Below, piece by piece: positions 27,761-37,611 of a stretch of 64,000 nucleotides of DNA. Position 1 is the first letter of the stretch. The number at the start of each line of letters is the position of its first letter. The notes beneath the pieces were generated by a model that saw only the letters and a list, made by a program, of their open reading frames with translations, was not told the DNA's origin and searched no databases. The DNA is from Flavobacteriales bacterium (GTDB lineage Bacteria > Bacteroidota > Bacteroidia > Flavobacteriales_F > PHOS-HE28), in NCBI GenBank assembly GCA_016704485.1, contig JADJAA010000005.1, forward strand, positions 34,738 to 98,737, written 5' to 3'. Position numbers and translations under genes: made by a program.

Positions 27761-30700
27761 CAATAGTGTTACGCTTCCGAAGTGTTCTACACTTTCCGAA
27801 CTGAATTGATCACGTGCGGTCAAGCGCCAAACATAGACATCTTGCGGAAGAAGCTTACCGTTATTGTTCATGCCGCCATTCCACCCTTGTCCGATCTCAT
27901 TTGTTGAGAATACTTTGTTGCCCCATCGATCGAAAATGGCGAACGTGAACGACTCAGGGGCAGCACCCAGCACTGAGGGCATGAACTCCTCATTGATGTC
28001 ATTGCCATCCGGCGTAAACGCATTTGGAACGAAGATGGTCAGCACATCATCCACGATGATCTCCGAACACGTTGAATTGCGGCACCCAAGTGTGTCCGTA
28101 GCGATCTTACATAGGGTGTAAATCCCAATGTCCACGGGATCTATGGTCCAATCGAATTCATTGGCACCCGGTAACGTATCGTTGTCCAAGGTCCATTCAT
28201 ACGATACATTGCTTTCAGGAACATGTGATACGTGAATGTTCGGCTCAAGAATGCTCACTCGTTGAGGTGTTACAATGAAATCAGCCTCTGGACCGTTCGA
28301 TGTGAACACAGCATTCTGCAATACGGTTGTGCCATGACAACCATTGTTATCCACAACTTCAACGGAAATATTGAACGAGCCTATTGCATTATATGTGTGC
28401 CAGACCATGCTTGAGGCGTCTTCGCTTTCTCCATCACCGAACGACCATTCGATACTGGCCAATACTACAGGATCCGTTAACGTGAATTGAACCTGCAAAG
28501 GCACACATCCACTTGTGGTACCAAGCCCGAATACCGGCTCCGGCAAGTCATTCACGGATACATCCACAAATGATAGAGCTGCTCGGCCTATACATCCTCC
28601 GCTACCATTAACGGTATATGAGTACACGCCTGCTGGATCCTGATCGGCGTTGAACACTCCCGAAAAGTTACCTAGCGGTCCCCACCATGTTCCTGTAGGT
28701 TCTGCGTTGGGTCCAAGTAATTGAAGCAAGTTCTGCGAAGCATCCGCGCAGAGTTGTAAAATGCCGTCAACACCTGCATACGGAAGATCATCGAAGACAA
28801 TCGTTACGGTTGCCTGAGCGTTCGGGCAAGGAGCTGTTCCGTTCAATGTATAGATGTAATCACCTGAGATGGCCGTCGCAGCATCCACGGAAATAGTTGC
28901 GATCCCATTTGGGTCCAACCAGATCCCGTTGGTATCCGTATTCGGTCCAAGCCATAACATGGGGTCCAACTCCCCAAGATCCTCGCATAGATCCAAGATC
29001 AGATCAGGCCCAGCATCAGGAGCTTGCACTTCAGAGAGCGTGATCGTACTGGAAACGTTCGAACAGGGAGCAAGTGCAGTTAGACTATAGGTGTAAACCC
29101 CAGGCATATCGCTGCCGGGCGCATAGGTTGAAGGATGTACTTGACCGTCAGGTGAAGTCCAGATCCCGCCCATATCCGGCGAACCACCTAGTACTCCGAA
29201 TAGATCCACAAGAGTTAAAGCCGTATTGCAGACGGATGTCACATCATCAATTCCGGCGTTAGGTTGTTCGATCACCGAAACAATTACCTCTGCTGTTTGG
29301 GCTATGCACGGTGCTGGCGCATTGACCGTGTACGTATAGGTGCCTGTAGATCCAGTTGAAGGGTTGAACAAGCCGACCAAAGGGCCATTTGGTCCTTGCC
29401 AACTACCACCCGGATCCGGCGTGCCATTCAACTCAGTGAAAAGGTCAATGGGAACATCCGCTTCACAAAGCGAAACAGCACCATCCGTACCCGGAACGGG
29501 TTCAGAGACAATGGTAATATCCACGGTTGCCTGATCGTCAGTACACGGTGCAATACTGGTGACGGTATAGGTGTAAGTTCCAATAGGCGCTAATGATGGG
29601 TTCAACATGGCTGGTACGACCGATCCATTCGGTCCGGTCCATGTACCACCGGTAACCGGACTACCACCCAACAGGGTGAATAGGTCAACTGGTTCACCTG
29701 TATTGCAAAGCGTTGATACTGCATCGGTTCCTGCATATGGTTGAGGACTCACACTGACCGTTACTGTCGCTGTTGCATTGCTGCAAGGCGCTATCCCTGA
29801 TACCGTATAGGTGAATGTGCCAGGTATGCTGGTTCCTGGAGTAAAGGTGCTACTTACTGGAGCATTATTGAAGCCGGTCCAGACACCTCCAGGGTCGGGC
29901 GAACCGGTCAAGAATTGATCCAGCAGAAAGGGTGGGCTTGCATTGCAAACATCCGCCATGCCGTTTCCACCAGCATTTGGAGCAGGGATTATGGTAACAG
30001 TTAGTATGGCTTGGGCCGAGATGCAAGGAGCCACACCATTCACTTGATACATATAAGCTCCACTAATTGCAGTGGCAGGATCCAAAGTTGCGGATACAAC
30101 CCCGCCGTTAGGGTCTGTCCAAATTCCACCTGTGTTCGGGGTCCCGCCAAGTGAATTGTTCATGTTGAAAGCGGAAGAAGAATTACACACCGTCACAGCG
30201 GCATCTATCCCCGCATTCGTTTCCGCGTTTTCCGTAACGGTAACTGTGGCTGAACTGTTGGCACATGGTGTAACTCCGAGCACGGTGTATGTATGGACAC
30301 CCTGGACATTCGTTGCTGGATCATAAGTCCCGTTGAAGATCGCTCCGCTCGGCCCGGTCCATGTACCTCCAGCATCGGGTGCTCCGCCTAATTCACCGAA
30401 TAGGTTCGTCGGAGCGCCATTACTACAGATCACAAAAACTGAGTTACTCCCTGCTGATGGCGTTTGATTTACGGTAACATTAACCGTGGCTGAAACAGCG
30501 TTACAAGGAGCCGTACCCGGAAATGAATAGGTATAGATCCCTCCAGAGTTTACAGCTGGGTCGAAGGTTCCTGTAAATGGACCTGCCGGGCCGCTCCAAG
30601 AACCTCCTGGCGTAGGTGCGCCGCCCAGAAGTCCGATCAATGGGAATGCAGGATCGGAGGCGCAAACAACAGCAATTCCATTTGTTCCAGCAACAGGCTG

Positions 30701-31507
30701 TTGATTCACGGTAACCGCAATAACCGCTGATTGCGAACAGGGTGGAGCCACATTTGTAACAGTGTAGGTATAGTTACCGGAAACATCCGTGGAGGGTTGA
30801 AGCGTTCCGGTATGCGGTGTATTGCTTGGTCCGGTCCAGGTTCCGCCGACATCCGGTGTTCCGGTCAGTGCATTGAACAAAGGCATCGCGGCATCTGTGC
30901 TGCAAACACTAATGGGAGCACCCACACCTGGGTCCACATCGCATGCTGCTATAGAAACGAGGCCAGAGAAGACCGATGGGTTGGTATCGCCGCCGCAACC
31001 AGCACTGCCCCATGAACCGGTCTGGCTATCGCTAAAGGTATCAATAGTAACACCGCAATCCAGCCCACTGATACAATTTGGACCGGAAACAGTGGTAATG
31101 GTCCAGCAGAATTCCCAGTCCGTAGCTCCTGTACAGAAGTCACCAAAATTATTGCTCGGATCACCATCACTGTCCAGGTCAAAGAAGAACCCAGGTCCTT
31201 GTCCTCCTACATTTGTCTCCCATCCCCAAGTGCCCGTACTGATGCCGCACGTAGGAGGGGGCGCGCCCGGAACGAGCGTAGCCATATCCCAACCAGGACC
31301 AAAATTGGCCTCAATTCCATGGAACCAATTAGAGTTGGTGGAATTCCAATTGGTAACGGTGAAACAGAATGTGACGGTTTCGTTACAACCATAGGTTCCG
31401 TTCACAGGCATAGGGCTTGCCGTGGCTGTGAAGCTCGTCATGCAAGGCTGCGCCAAGACGGTACTACAGGACAGTAAAGCCAGAAATAGCGCGTTTCTCA
31501 AGAACAT
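27755..31507 (-). CDS. Repeat-rich surface protein with PKD and CHU_C (T9SS type B) domain
   Basis: The 1250-residue product starts with a signal peptide (MFLRNALFLALLSCSTVLAQ). About ten repeats of roughly 75-80 residues follow, each with a GxPDxGGxWTGPxG core and a GxYTYTVxGxAPC end, a pattern common in large flavobacterial adhesin-like proteins. A PKD domain (WSFGDGES, then VEVVDNNGCHG) lies near 990-1070, and a gliding-motility-type CHU_C sorting domain (VPNAFTPDGNDINEEF, FDRWGNKVF) ends the protein. A role at the cell surface or in adhesion is inferred. I moved the start from an upstream ATG at 31639, which overlaps pfkA, to 31507, where the signal peptide begins. It is 70 bases downstream of pfkA on the same strand. 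Confidence 0.88.
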   Translation of the reverse strand: MFLRNALFLALLSCSTVLAQPCMTSFTATASPMPVNGTYGCNETVTFCFTVTNWNSTNSNWFHGIEANFGPGWDMATLVPGAPPPTCGISTGTWGWETNVGGQGPGFFFDLDSDGDPSNNFGDFCTGATDWEFCWTITTVSGPNCISGLDCGVTIDTFSDSQTGSWGSAGCGGDTNPSVFSGLVSIAACDVDPGVGAPISVCSTDAAMPLFNALTGTPDVGGTWTGPSNTPHTGTLQPSTDVSGNYTYTVTNVAPPCSQSAVIAVTVNQQPVAGTNGIAVVCASDPAFPLIGLLGGAPTPGGSWSGPAGPFTGTFDPAVNSGGIYTYSFPGTAPCNAVSATVNVTVNQTPSAGSNSVFVICSNGAPTNLFGELGGAPDAGGTWTGPSGAIFNGTYDPATNVQGVHTYTVLGVTPCANSSATVTVTENAETNAGIDAAVTVCNSSSAFNMNNSLGGTPNTGGIWTDPNGGVVSATLDPATAISGAYMYQVNGVAPCISAQAILTVTIIPAPNAGGNGMADVCNASPPFLLDQFLTGSPDPGGVWTGFNNAPVSSTFTPGTSIPGTFTYTVSGIAPCSNATATVTVSVSPQPYAGTDAVSTLCNTGEPVDLFTLLGGSPVTGGTWTGPNGSVVPAMLNPSLAPIGTYTYTVTSIAPCTDDQATVDITIVSEPVPGTDGAVSLCEADVPIDLFTELNGTPDPGGSWQGPNGPLVGLFNPSTGSTGTYTYTVNAPAPCIAQTAEVIVSVIEQPNAGIDDVTSVCNTALTLVDLFGVLGGSPDMGGIWTSPDGQVHPSTYAPGSDMPGVYTYSLTALAPCSNVSSTITLSEVQAPDAGPDLILDLCEDLGELDPMLWLGPNTDTNGIWLDPNGIATISVDAATAISGDYIYTLNGTAPCPNAQATVTIVFDDLPYAGVDGILQLCADASQNLLQLLGPNAEPTGTWWGPLGNFSGVFNADQDPAGVYSYTVNGSGGCIGRAALSFVDVSVNDLPEPVFGLGTTSGCVPLQVQFTLTDPVVLASIEWSFGDGESEDASSMVWHTYNAIGSFNISVEVVDNNGCHGTTVLQNAVFTSNGPEADFIVTPQRVSILEPNIHVSHVPESNVSYEWTLDNDTLPGANEFDWTIDPVDIGIYTLCKIATDTLGCRNSTCSEIIVDDVLTIFVPNAFTPDGNDINEEFMPSVLGAAPESFTFAIFDRWGNKVFSTNEIGQGWNGGMNNNGKLLPQDVYVWRLTARDQFSSESVEHFGSVTLLK

Positions 31508-31577
31508 TTGAACTCGTGGAGATCCGTCATACCGGAAGACCAATATACGTGACACCGGCAATAGTTGTAAAGTTGCC

Positions 31578-32564
31578 TCAGGTCGCAAGGATACCAAGGA
31601 TCCTATAAAGTTCGGGATCGGGCTGCTTTTGCTGACCAATAGCCTCGCTGAAGGGTGTGAGTGCTATGCGACCATTGATCACGCCTACCATGGCATTATG
31701 TTCGCCGACCAACAAATACTCCACGGCCGCAACGCCACTTCTGCTGGCAAGTATCCGGTCGTTCGCCGTAGGAGCTCCGCCTCGTTGCATATGACCAAGC
31801 ACGGAAACGCGGATATCATAATGATCATACCGTTGTTTAACCTTTCGCGCTACATCGAATGCCCCACCCTCTTCGTCACCTTCTGCAACAATAACGATAC
31901 TGGAAGATTTGGTCTTCGCACCTTCGGCAAGAGCACGCACGAGTTCATCTATCCCTTGGGGCCGCTCAGGAATGAGCACGAATTCAGCACCGGCAGCTAC
32001 AGCGCATGCCTGTGCGATGAAACCACTGTTACGACCCATGACTTCAATAAAGAACAACCTGTCATGAGATGAAGCCGTATCGCGGATCTTATCGATTGCT
32101 TCTACAGCCGTATTTACAGCCGTGTCGAAACCGATCGTATGGTCCGTTCCAAAGAGGTCGTTATCAATCGTTCCGGGTAAACCAAGAATAGGTGTACCGT
32201 GTTCTTCGAATAGCATCTTTGCACCCCTAAAAGAGCCATCTCCGCCAATGACCAACAAGGCCTCCATACCGTGAGCCTTAATGTTCTGAGCAGCTTTCGC
32301 TCGTCCCTCCGGAGTGCGGAATTCCTCACATCGTGCAGTTCGTAATATCGTGCCGCCGCGTTGAATAATGTTGCTCACATCACGCGCACCGAGTGGCATG
32401 TAGCGTGCATTGGTCAATCCGCTATAACCACCTACAATACCGGTAACTCGGATATCCCGCTGCACAGCGGTACGCACAATTGCACGCACGGCAGCATTCA
32501 TTCCTGGACTGTCCCCTCCGGAAGTGAGAACCCCGATATGTCGGATCGGAGTCTCTAGGCTCAT
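31578..32564 (-). CDS. pfkA: ATP-dependent 6-phosphofructokinase
   Basis: The 328-residue protein phosphorylates fructose 6-phosphate to fructose 1,6-bisphosphate in glycolysis. It shows LTSGGDSPGMNAAVR at the N-terminus, GGDGSFRGA for ATP binding, PGTIDND with the catalytic Asp, MGRNSG, and GHMQRGG near the substrate site. Its length fits bacterial group I PfkA enzymes (about 320 residues), which in many species are allosterically controlled by PEP and ADP. The ATG overlaps the TGA of the upstream T9SS cargo gene (ATGA), so the two are probably translated in a coupled manner, an odd pairing for a glycolytic enzyme. Confidence 0.97.
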   Translation of the reverse strand: MSLETPIRHIGVLTSGGDSPGMNAAVRAIVRTAVQRDIRVTGIVGGYSGLTNARYMPLGARDVSNIIQRGGTILRTARCEEFRTPEGRAKAAQNIKAHGMEALLVIGGDGSFRGAKMLFEEHGTPILGLPGTIDNDLFGTDHTIGFDTAVNTAVEAIDKIRDTASSHDRLFFIEVMGRNSGFIAQACAVAAGAEFVLIPERPQGIDELVRALAEGAKTKSSSIVIVAEGDEEGGAFDVARKVKQRYDHYDIRVSVLGHMQRGGAPTANDRILASRSGVAAVEYLLVGEHNAMVGVINGRIALTPFSEAIGQQKQPDPELYRILGILAT

Positions 32565-33778
32565 TCGGCGATCACTGTTCCTAGCAACGCTCTATTGCCG
32601 CTTCGGTCGATCATCAGGCAACGATATTGACCAGCAGCAAGACCATTGCGCTCAACACGAATAACGGAGTTGGCAACACCATTCTGCCTTGCAACTTCTT
32701 TGCCGGTGGCATCGATCAGGATAACTGTCCGTGCATCATCAATAGTTGAAAGGTCCACCGTGAACCCATCCGTGAATAAGGATGGGTAAGGAGAAGGTAG
32801 TTCGGTATTGCTCAATGAATTGAGGTCAACGGTACTTCCAGTGATATAATACAGATCCTGCAGAGCACCAAGGTAGAGACGCGTACCAGCAACATGGAAT
32901 TTTTCCTGAGCCACTTGATCCACCGGAGTGAGTCCGGTGTTGAATGAAGAATAGGTAAGACCATTATCAATTGAAACCGTGCAGCCCCCTTGATTACTCA
33001 AAGCGTAGATCTTTCCATCATAGGCTACCATTTCACCTTTTGTTGGGTTGGCAGGGTCTCCGGTGCTTTCGCTCCAAGCGGCACCATCATTCAACGAATA
33101 ACGGTAGCCGAATGTGGTAACAGCCACCAGTCTGTTAGGCAATACTTGTAGAGCGTACATAGCGAAGTTCGATCCCGCAACGGAACTCCATTGTTGTCCA
33201 CCGTCCGTACTTTTATAAAGTCCCACGCTGGTTGCAGCATAAAGATTGGTGCCATCAGTGGCAATGTCATAAGCGATCGCGTTGGAACCCATTCCTGAGT
33301 TACCTATCAACCAACTATCTCCACTGTCCGTGGTACGATGTATTCCACCGCCATTTGCGATGGAGCCGGTGAATATGGCAAAGGTTGCTACACCGAAATG
33401 GAAGAATTTGTTCGCGTAGATCTGAGCACTCGCTCCAAGTGCGCCATTTACGTTGGTCCACATGGCACCATCAGTGCTTCGGTATATACCCGATTGTGTT
33501 CCTGCAAAAAGATAGGTGGCATTGTGTCCCACCGAGCGCACATTGTATTGACCACCGACCAAAGTGATACCAGTATTCGATAGGACCCATGATGTGCCGC
33601 TATTCACGCTTTTGCTAACGCCCCCGTTATGCGCGGCATAGAGAGCGGATGAGAAGGTGGTTACGCTGCGGACAGGTGAAAGCCCGGTGCCAAGGGCATT
33701 CCATTGGCCCAAAGCAATGAGTTGGAATGATGTAGCAGCTATAAGAAGCGAGAGTCGAAGTTGTTTCATGTTCATCAT
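32561..33778 (-). CDS. Secreted beta-propeller (BNR/YCF48-like) protein with T9SS sorting domain
   Basis: The 405-residue protein has a signal peptide (MKQLRLSLLIAATSFQLIALGQ) and repeated propeller blades of the type SGIYRSTDGAMWTNV, GVYKSTDGGQQWSSV and TTDSGDSWL, typical of sialidase/BNR or YCF48-like folds. No sialidase catalytic Arg triad could be assigned, so enzymatic activity is doubtful. The last 80 residues (SPYPSLFTDGFTVDLS, then ILIDATGKEVARQNG) look like a type A T9SS sorting domain. Three ATGs lie within ten bases of the start (33778, 33775, 33769). It is the first gene of a minus-strand unit with pfkA and the CHU_C repeat protein. Confidence 0.8.
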   Translation of the reverse strand: MMNMKQLRLSLLIAATSFQLIALGQWNALGTGLSPVRSVTTFSSALYAAHNGGVSKSVNSGTSWVLSNTGITLVGGQYNVRSVGHNATYLFAGTQSGIYRSTDGAMWTNVNGALGASAQIYANKFFHFGVATFAIFTGSIANGGGIHRTTDSGDSWLIGNSGMGSNAIAYDIATDGTNLYAATSVGLYKSTDGGQQWSSVAGSNFAMYALQVLPNRLVAVTTFGYRYSLNDGAAWSESTGDPANPTKGEMVAYDGKIYALSNQGGCTVSIDNGLTYSSFNTGLTPVDQVAQEKFHVAGTRLYLGALQDLYYITGSTVDLNSLSNTELPSPYPSLFTDGFTVDLSTIDDARTVILIDATGKEVARQNGVANSVIRVERNGLAAGQYRCLMIDRSGNRALLGTVIAE

Positions 33779-33954
33779 TTAGTGTCGCCAAAGATACTGG
33801 ATATACAAAACATGGGTCATTCGCGGTCAATGAATGACCGAACACATCCTGGTTATGGACTAATTTTGGATTGTGACGAAATACGATCCCGAATGGATAT
33901 TTGCCTTGGTTCATTGCACATTGTCGAATGCCTAGCAGCTTGTAATTAGTGAAG

Positions 33955-36294
33955 ATGTTCAGAGCGCGGCTATTTGGATCGATCGTCCTCTTACTTTATT
34001 TACCGAATACAGCAGTCCAGGGGCAAACTGTTAATTGCAAATTGGAGTTTTCCGGTACGGTGACGGATGAACACGACGGAACCCCGCTGTCTTACGCCAA
34101 TGTGGTCTTGGTTGAAGCGGAACGCAGTGCAATTGCAGATGTTGACGGCCATTTCAAATTTATTGGACTCTGTCCCGGAACGTTCACATTGCGCGTTGCA
34201 CACTTAGGGTGTGAGCCGGTCGAGCGGCAATTGGTCCTTGTGAAAAGTACGAGGTTGGATCTGTTCCTTGAGCATCATAGTGAGGAACTCCACGACCTGG
34301 AAGTTATACGTGAAAGACCGGATGAGAACGTTGGTCAGCCGAATACGGTTCTGGACAAGCACTCCATGGAGAAGAGCACCGGTAGGTCTATGGCCGAGAT
34401 GCTTGCGGTGGTTCCTGGAGTAACAATTCTGAGCACTGGGCCAACGATCGGCAAACCCATGATCCACGGTCTCAGCGGCAATAGGATACTTACGTTGAAC
34501 CAAGGTATTCGGCAAGAAGATCAACAATGGGGAACGGAACATGCGCCGAATCTGGATCCATTCAGCAGTGATAGGATCACTGTCGTTAAGGGCGCGGCCA
34601 GTGTACAATACGGGAGCGATGCAATGGGCGGCGTTATCATTACTGAACCCGTTGATCTACCGAGAACCGCGGGCATCAATGGTGAATTGCGTGGAGTTGG
34701 GATCCTCAATGGACGAGGAGGTGGTGGAAATGCGATGCTACAAGGTGGTTTGAAGGGGCTTCGCGGTTTTGGATGGCGCGTTCAAGGGAGCGGAAAAATA
34801 TTAGGCGATAGCGAAGCTCCTGATTACATGCTCAGCAACACGGGTATTCGAGAACAAGGTGCGTCAGCAACCATCGGCTATCGGGATCTTCGTTTCAGGT
34901 CCACGTTGTACTTCAGTTGGTTCCAACGGGAATTAGGTATTCTAAGAGCCTCGCATATCGGAAATTTGACCGATCTCGATAACGCCATCGCCACGGGTAC
35001 GCCTTGGTACGTAGGCGACTTTACCTATGACATCGATGCGCCACGTCAGACCTCGGATCATTTATTGGCCAAGGCTGAGTTGGATTATGCTTTGACCGAA
35101 CGGAACAGAATCGTGGTCACGTACGCCTATCAAACCGATTCACGCAAAGAGTACGATATCAGACGTGGTGGCAGAAGCGCGCTGCCAGCTTTGGATCTAG
35201 GGCTAACGACCCATACCGCGGATGCATCGTTCAAACATTGGATCGGCAAACACATTCACGGCAGGGCAGGTCTTAGCGGATTATTCCAGCGTAACATCAA
35301 TGAACCGGGCACAGGAATTCGACCGCTTATTCCGAACTACCAGAAAGAGAGTGGGGGAGTGTATCTCATCGAACACCTTCCGCTTGGAGAGCGCGTTGAA
35401 GTGGAAGCCGGGGGCAGGTTGGAAAACACCACTTTGCTCATTGCGAAGTATGATGCTACAGGAACATTGCTCCAACCCGAATTCGAATACACCAACCACG
35501 CCTTGGGTGTTGGCGTTAACTGGAGCATCCGGGATAGTGTACGTGTACGGTTCAATTTCTCCACGGCTTATAGACCACCGCATGTAAGCGAACTTTTCAG
35601 TGAAGGATTGCACCATGGTGCCGCCGCGATCGAAGTGGGCAACGATCAGCTGGACAGCGAACGTTCATTGAAAGGCACAACGGATATTGATGCGTTGTGG
35701 TTCCAAGGTCGATTGCAAACGAATTTCACCTTCTACGCGGATCACATCAGCAACTACATCTACTTGCGGCCAGCCGGTGAACAACTTACCATTCGCGGGG
35801 CCTTTCCGGTATTCGATTACGTGTCAACTGATGCGTTCTTATATGGGTTGGATGCCACGTTGCAAGTTGCGGTCACATCCCGTTGGGCAGTTCGATCACG
35901 AACAAGCATAGTGCGTGGCCGTGATCTTCGAATGGATCAATGGCTATTCCAGATCCCGAGTGATCGTACAGAAACGACTTTGCTCTATTCGATCGTGAAG
36001 ACAGGCAAATGGAGAGGCATGGAATTGGGTATTTCAAGCAATTACGTTGCCCAACAAAGACGCATTCCACCAGAGCTTGATTACGCGTCTCCACCTAGGC
36101 CATATCATCTCCTGGGTTTTCAGGCGAGTGCTGCACGAAAGCTGGGTAACAACGAGGTCCGCTTCGGTCTACAAGCAACGAACCTATTCAATACCACCTA
36201 CCGCGATTACATGGATCGCTTCCGATACTACGCTGCAGCAAGGGGAATTGATGTATCCTTATGGGTCCGGTTTAGTTTCGGGAGACCCCGTTGA
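33955..36294 (+). CDS. TonB-dependent outer membrane receptor
   Basis: After a signal peptide (MFRARLFGSIVLLLYLPNTA) comes a carboxypeptidase-regulatory-like domain (GTVTDEHDGTPLSYANVVL), a plug domain (MIHGLSGNRILTLNQGIRQ, DRITVVKGAASVQYGSDAMG) and a C-terminal barrel ending in a typical aromatic strand (VSLWVRFSFG). The plug resembles ZnuD-type zinc and haem receptors (HGLSGxR ... EHA ... DP), so a metal or metal-complex substrate is possible but unproven. The lipoprotein gene 72 bases downstream is a likely partner. GTG at 33949 two codons earlier is an alternative start. Confidence 0.9.
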   Translation: MFRARLFGSIVLLLYLPNTAVQGQTVNCKLEFSGTVTDEHDGTPLSYANVVLVEAERSAIADVDGHFKFIGLCPGTFTLRVAHLGCEPVERQLVLVKSTRLDLFLEHHSEELHDLEVIRERPDENVGQPNTVLDKHSMEKSTGRSMAEMLAVVPGVTILSTGPTIGKPMIHGLSGNRILTLNQGIRQEDQQWGTEHAPNLDPFSSDRITVVKGAASVQYGSDAMGGVIITEPVDLPRTAGINGELRGVGILNGRGGGGNAMLQGGLKGLRGFGWRVQGSGKILGDSEAPDYMLSNTGIREQGASATIGYRDLRFRSTLYFSWFQRELGILRASHIGNLTDLDNAIATGTPWYVGDFTYDIDAPRQTSDHLLAKAELDYALTERNRIVVTYAYQTDSRKEYDIRRGGRSALPALDLGLTTHTADASFKHWIGKHIHGRAGLSGLFQRNINEPGTGIRPLIPNYQKESGGVYLIEHLPLGERVEVEAGGRLENTTLLIAKYDATGTLLQPEFEYTNHALGVGVNWSIRDSVRVRFNFSTAYRPPHVSELFSEGLHHGAAAIEVGNDQLDSERSLKGTTDIDALWFQGRLQTNFTFYADHISNYIYLRPAGEQLTIRGAFPVFDYVSTDAFLYGLDATLQVAVTSRWAVRSRTSIVRGRDLRMDQWLFQIPSDRTETTLLYSIVKTGKWRGMELGISSNYVAQQRRIPPELDYASPPRPYHLLGFQASAARKLGNNEVRFGLQATNLFNTTYRDYMDRFRYYAAARGIDVSLWVRFSFGRPR

Positions 36295-36366
36295 GCACTG
36301 GAATTTTCATCCCTGAAGGCACTTCATAGGCAGCAGCCCAAAGAAAGACGCAACTTTGCACGAACC

Positions 36367-36933
36367 ATGAAACAGCTGATCCTCTTTTTCTTTGCCGTTG
36401 TCACATTCACTTCGTGTAAGAAGGACGAGAACCCTATTGTTCCTGTTCAGCCGCCGGCCAATGAAGAAGAAGTGATCACAACACTGGTGCTCACGTTCAC
36501 CGATATTCAGAGCTTCGAGGATCACGTATTCCGATTCACGGATCTGGACGGCGACGGTGGTAATGCGCCCGTTATCGAAGTCGATGATCTGCCCGGTAAC
36601 CGTGATTTTGCCGTATTCATTAGTTTTCTGAATGAGAGTGTTTCTCCGGTACAGAACATCACGACCCAGATTGAGAACGAGTTGGAGCAACATCAGTTCT
36701 TTTTTCAAACCGTTGGAGTCAACCTTACAATATCCTATGGTGATGAAGATGCGAACATGCATCCCGTGGGACTGATAAACAACTCCACATCCTTAAGCCC
36801 GAGCACCGGAACATTGAAGGTGACCTTACGGCATGACCCGGATAAAAGTGCAACCGGTGTTTCTTCTGGGGATATCACGAACGCCGGAGGTGATACGGAT
36901 ATAGAGGTCACATTTCCCGTGGTGATCCTTTGA
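36367..36933 (+). CDS. Small lipoprotein next to TonB receptor
   Basis: The 188-residue protein has a lipoprotein signal (MKQLILFFFAVVTFTSC, lipidated Cys at 17) followed by an acidic linker (KKDENPIVP). The body is rich in beta structure with the phrase FTDLDGDGGNAPVIEV and a later ENELEQHQFFFQT. Similar lipoproteins sit beside TonB-dependent receptors in other Bacteroidetes, where they are thought to help capture the substrate, but no function is established. It follows the receptor on the same strand with a short gap, which supports joint expression. I assign no enzymatic role. Confidence 0.75.
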   Translation: MKQLILFFFAVVTFTSCKKDENPIVPVQPPANEEEVITTLVLTFTDIQSFEDHVFRFTDLDGDGGNAPVIEVDDLPGNRDFAVFISFLNESVSPVQNITTQIENELEQHQFFFQTVGVNLTISYGDEDANMHPVGLINNSTSLSPSTGTLKVTLRHDPDKSATGVSSGDITNAGGDTDIEVTFPVVIL

Positions 36934-36992
36934 ACCGGTAGGACGCGTTACCTACTTGGTCGAATCGCATTATCGTATACAAACGTAACGAT

Positions 36993-37604
36993 ATGTTGAT
37001 CCGTCTATTAGTGATATGGGCATTGCCCGTTTGGTTATCGTGCCAAGCCACGGAACCTGAACGTTCTGCTTCATCACCTATTCTCAGCTCGAGCAGTGGA
37101 GACCCTGAACTTGCAGAAGTATCATTGGAACGCATGGTTGATAGTCTTTCCATTGCAGGAAAGGATATGCATTTCTTGGTGACGAAATCCGAACGGATCT
37201 TTCAGGTACTTGGAAAGGGCTTGGTCCTCAAAGAATACCCCTGCGTGCTGGGTGAGGTTCCTGTGGGGGATAAAATGATGCAAGGTGATCGAAGAACGCC
37301 TGAGGGTACGTTCGGGATCCGCAGTAAACGCATGCATGATAAATGGCATGCTTTCGTTTGGATCGATTATCCGAATGCGGAAAGCCGAATGCGATTCGCG
37401 GCGCGTCTTGCAGATGGTTCAATACCCGGAACCGCCAAGATCGGTGGTGAGATCGGCATTCACGGCGTGCCTGATGGAATGGATCATTGGGTCAACAATG
37501 GAAGTGATTGGACATTTGGTTGCATCGCCTTGCGCAACCCGGACCTTGATGAGATCTACCCTTACATTCAAGCGGAATACACGACGATTCAGATCATTCC
37601 TTAG
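36993..37604 (+). CDS. L,D-transpeptidase (YkuD family) lipoprotein
   Basis: The 203-residue protein begins with a lipoprotein signal (WALPVWLSC, Cys at about 17), so it is probably anchored in a membrane facing the periplasm. The YkuD core carries the conserved histidine in IGIHGVP and the nucleophile in WTFGCIALRNPDLDEIY. Such enzymes form 3-3 cross-links in peptidoglycan or attach proteins to it through the active Cys. The stretch GDRRTPEGTFGI is typical of the family. It ends seven bases before the convergent purE stop. Confidence 0.9.
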   Translation: MLIRLLVIWALPVWLSCQATEPERSASSPILSSSSGDPELAEVSLERMVDSLSIAGKDMHFLVTKSERIFQVLGKGLVLKEYPCVLGEVPVGDKMMQGDRRTPEGTFGIRSKRMHDKWHAFVWIDYPNAESRMRFAARLADGSIPGTAKIGGEIGIHGVPDGMDHWVNNGSDWTFGCIALRNPDLDEIYPYIQAEYTTIQIIP

Positions 37605-37611
37605 GTTAGGG

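Noticed and set aside
31508..31639. Upstream extension of the CHU_C repeat protein to 31639
   Set aside because: It overlaps the end of pfkA and would put 44 residues before a clear signal peptide.
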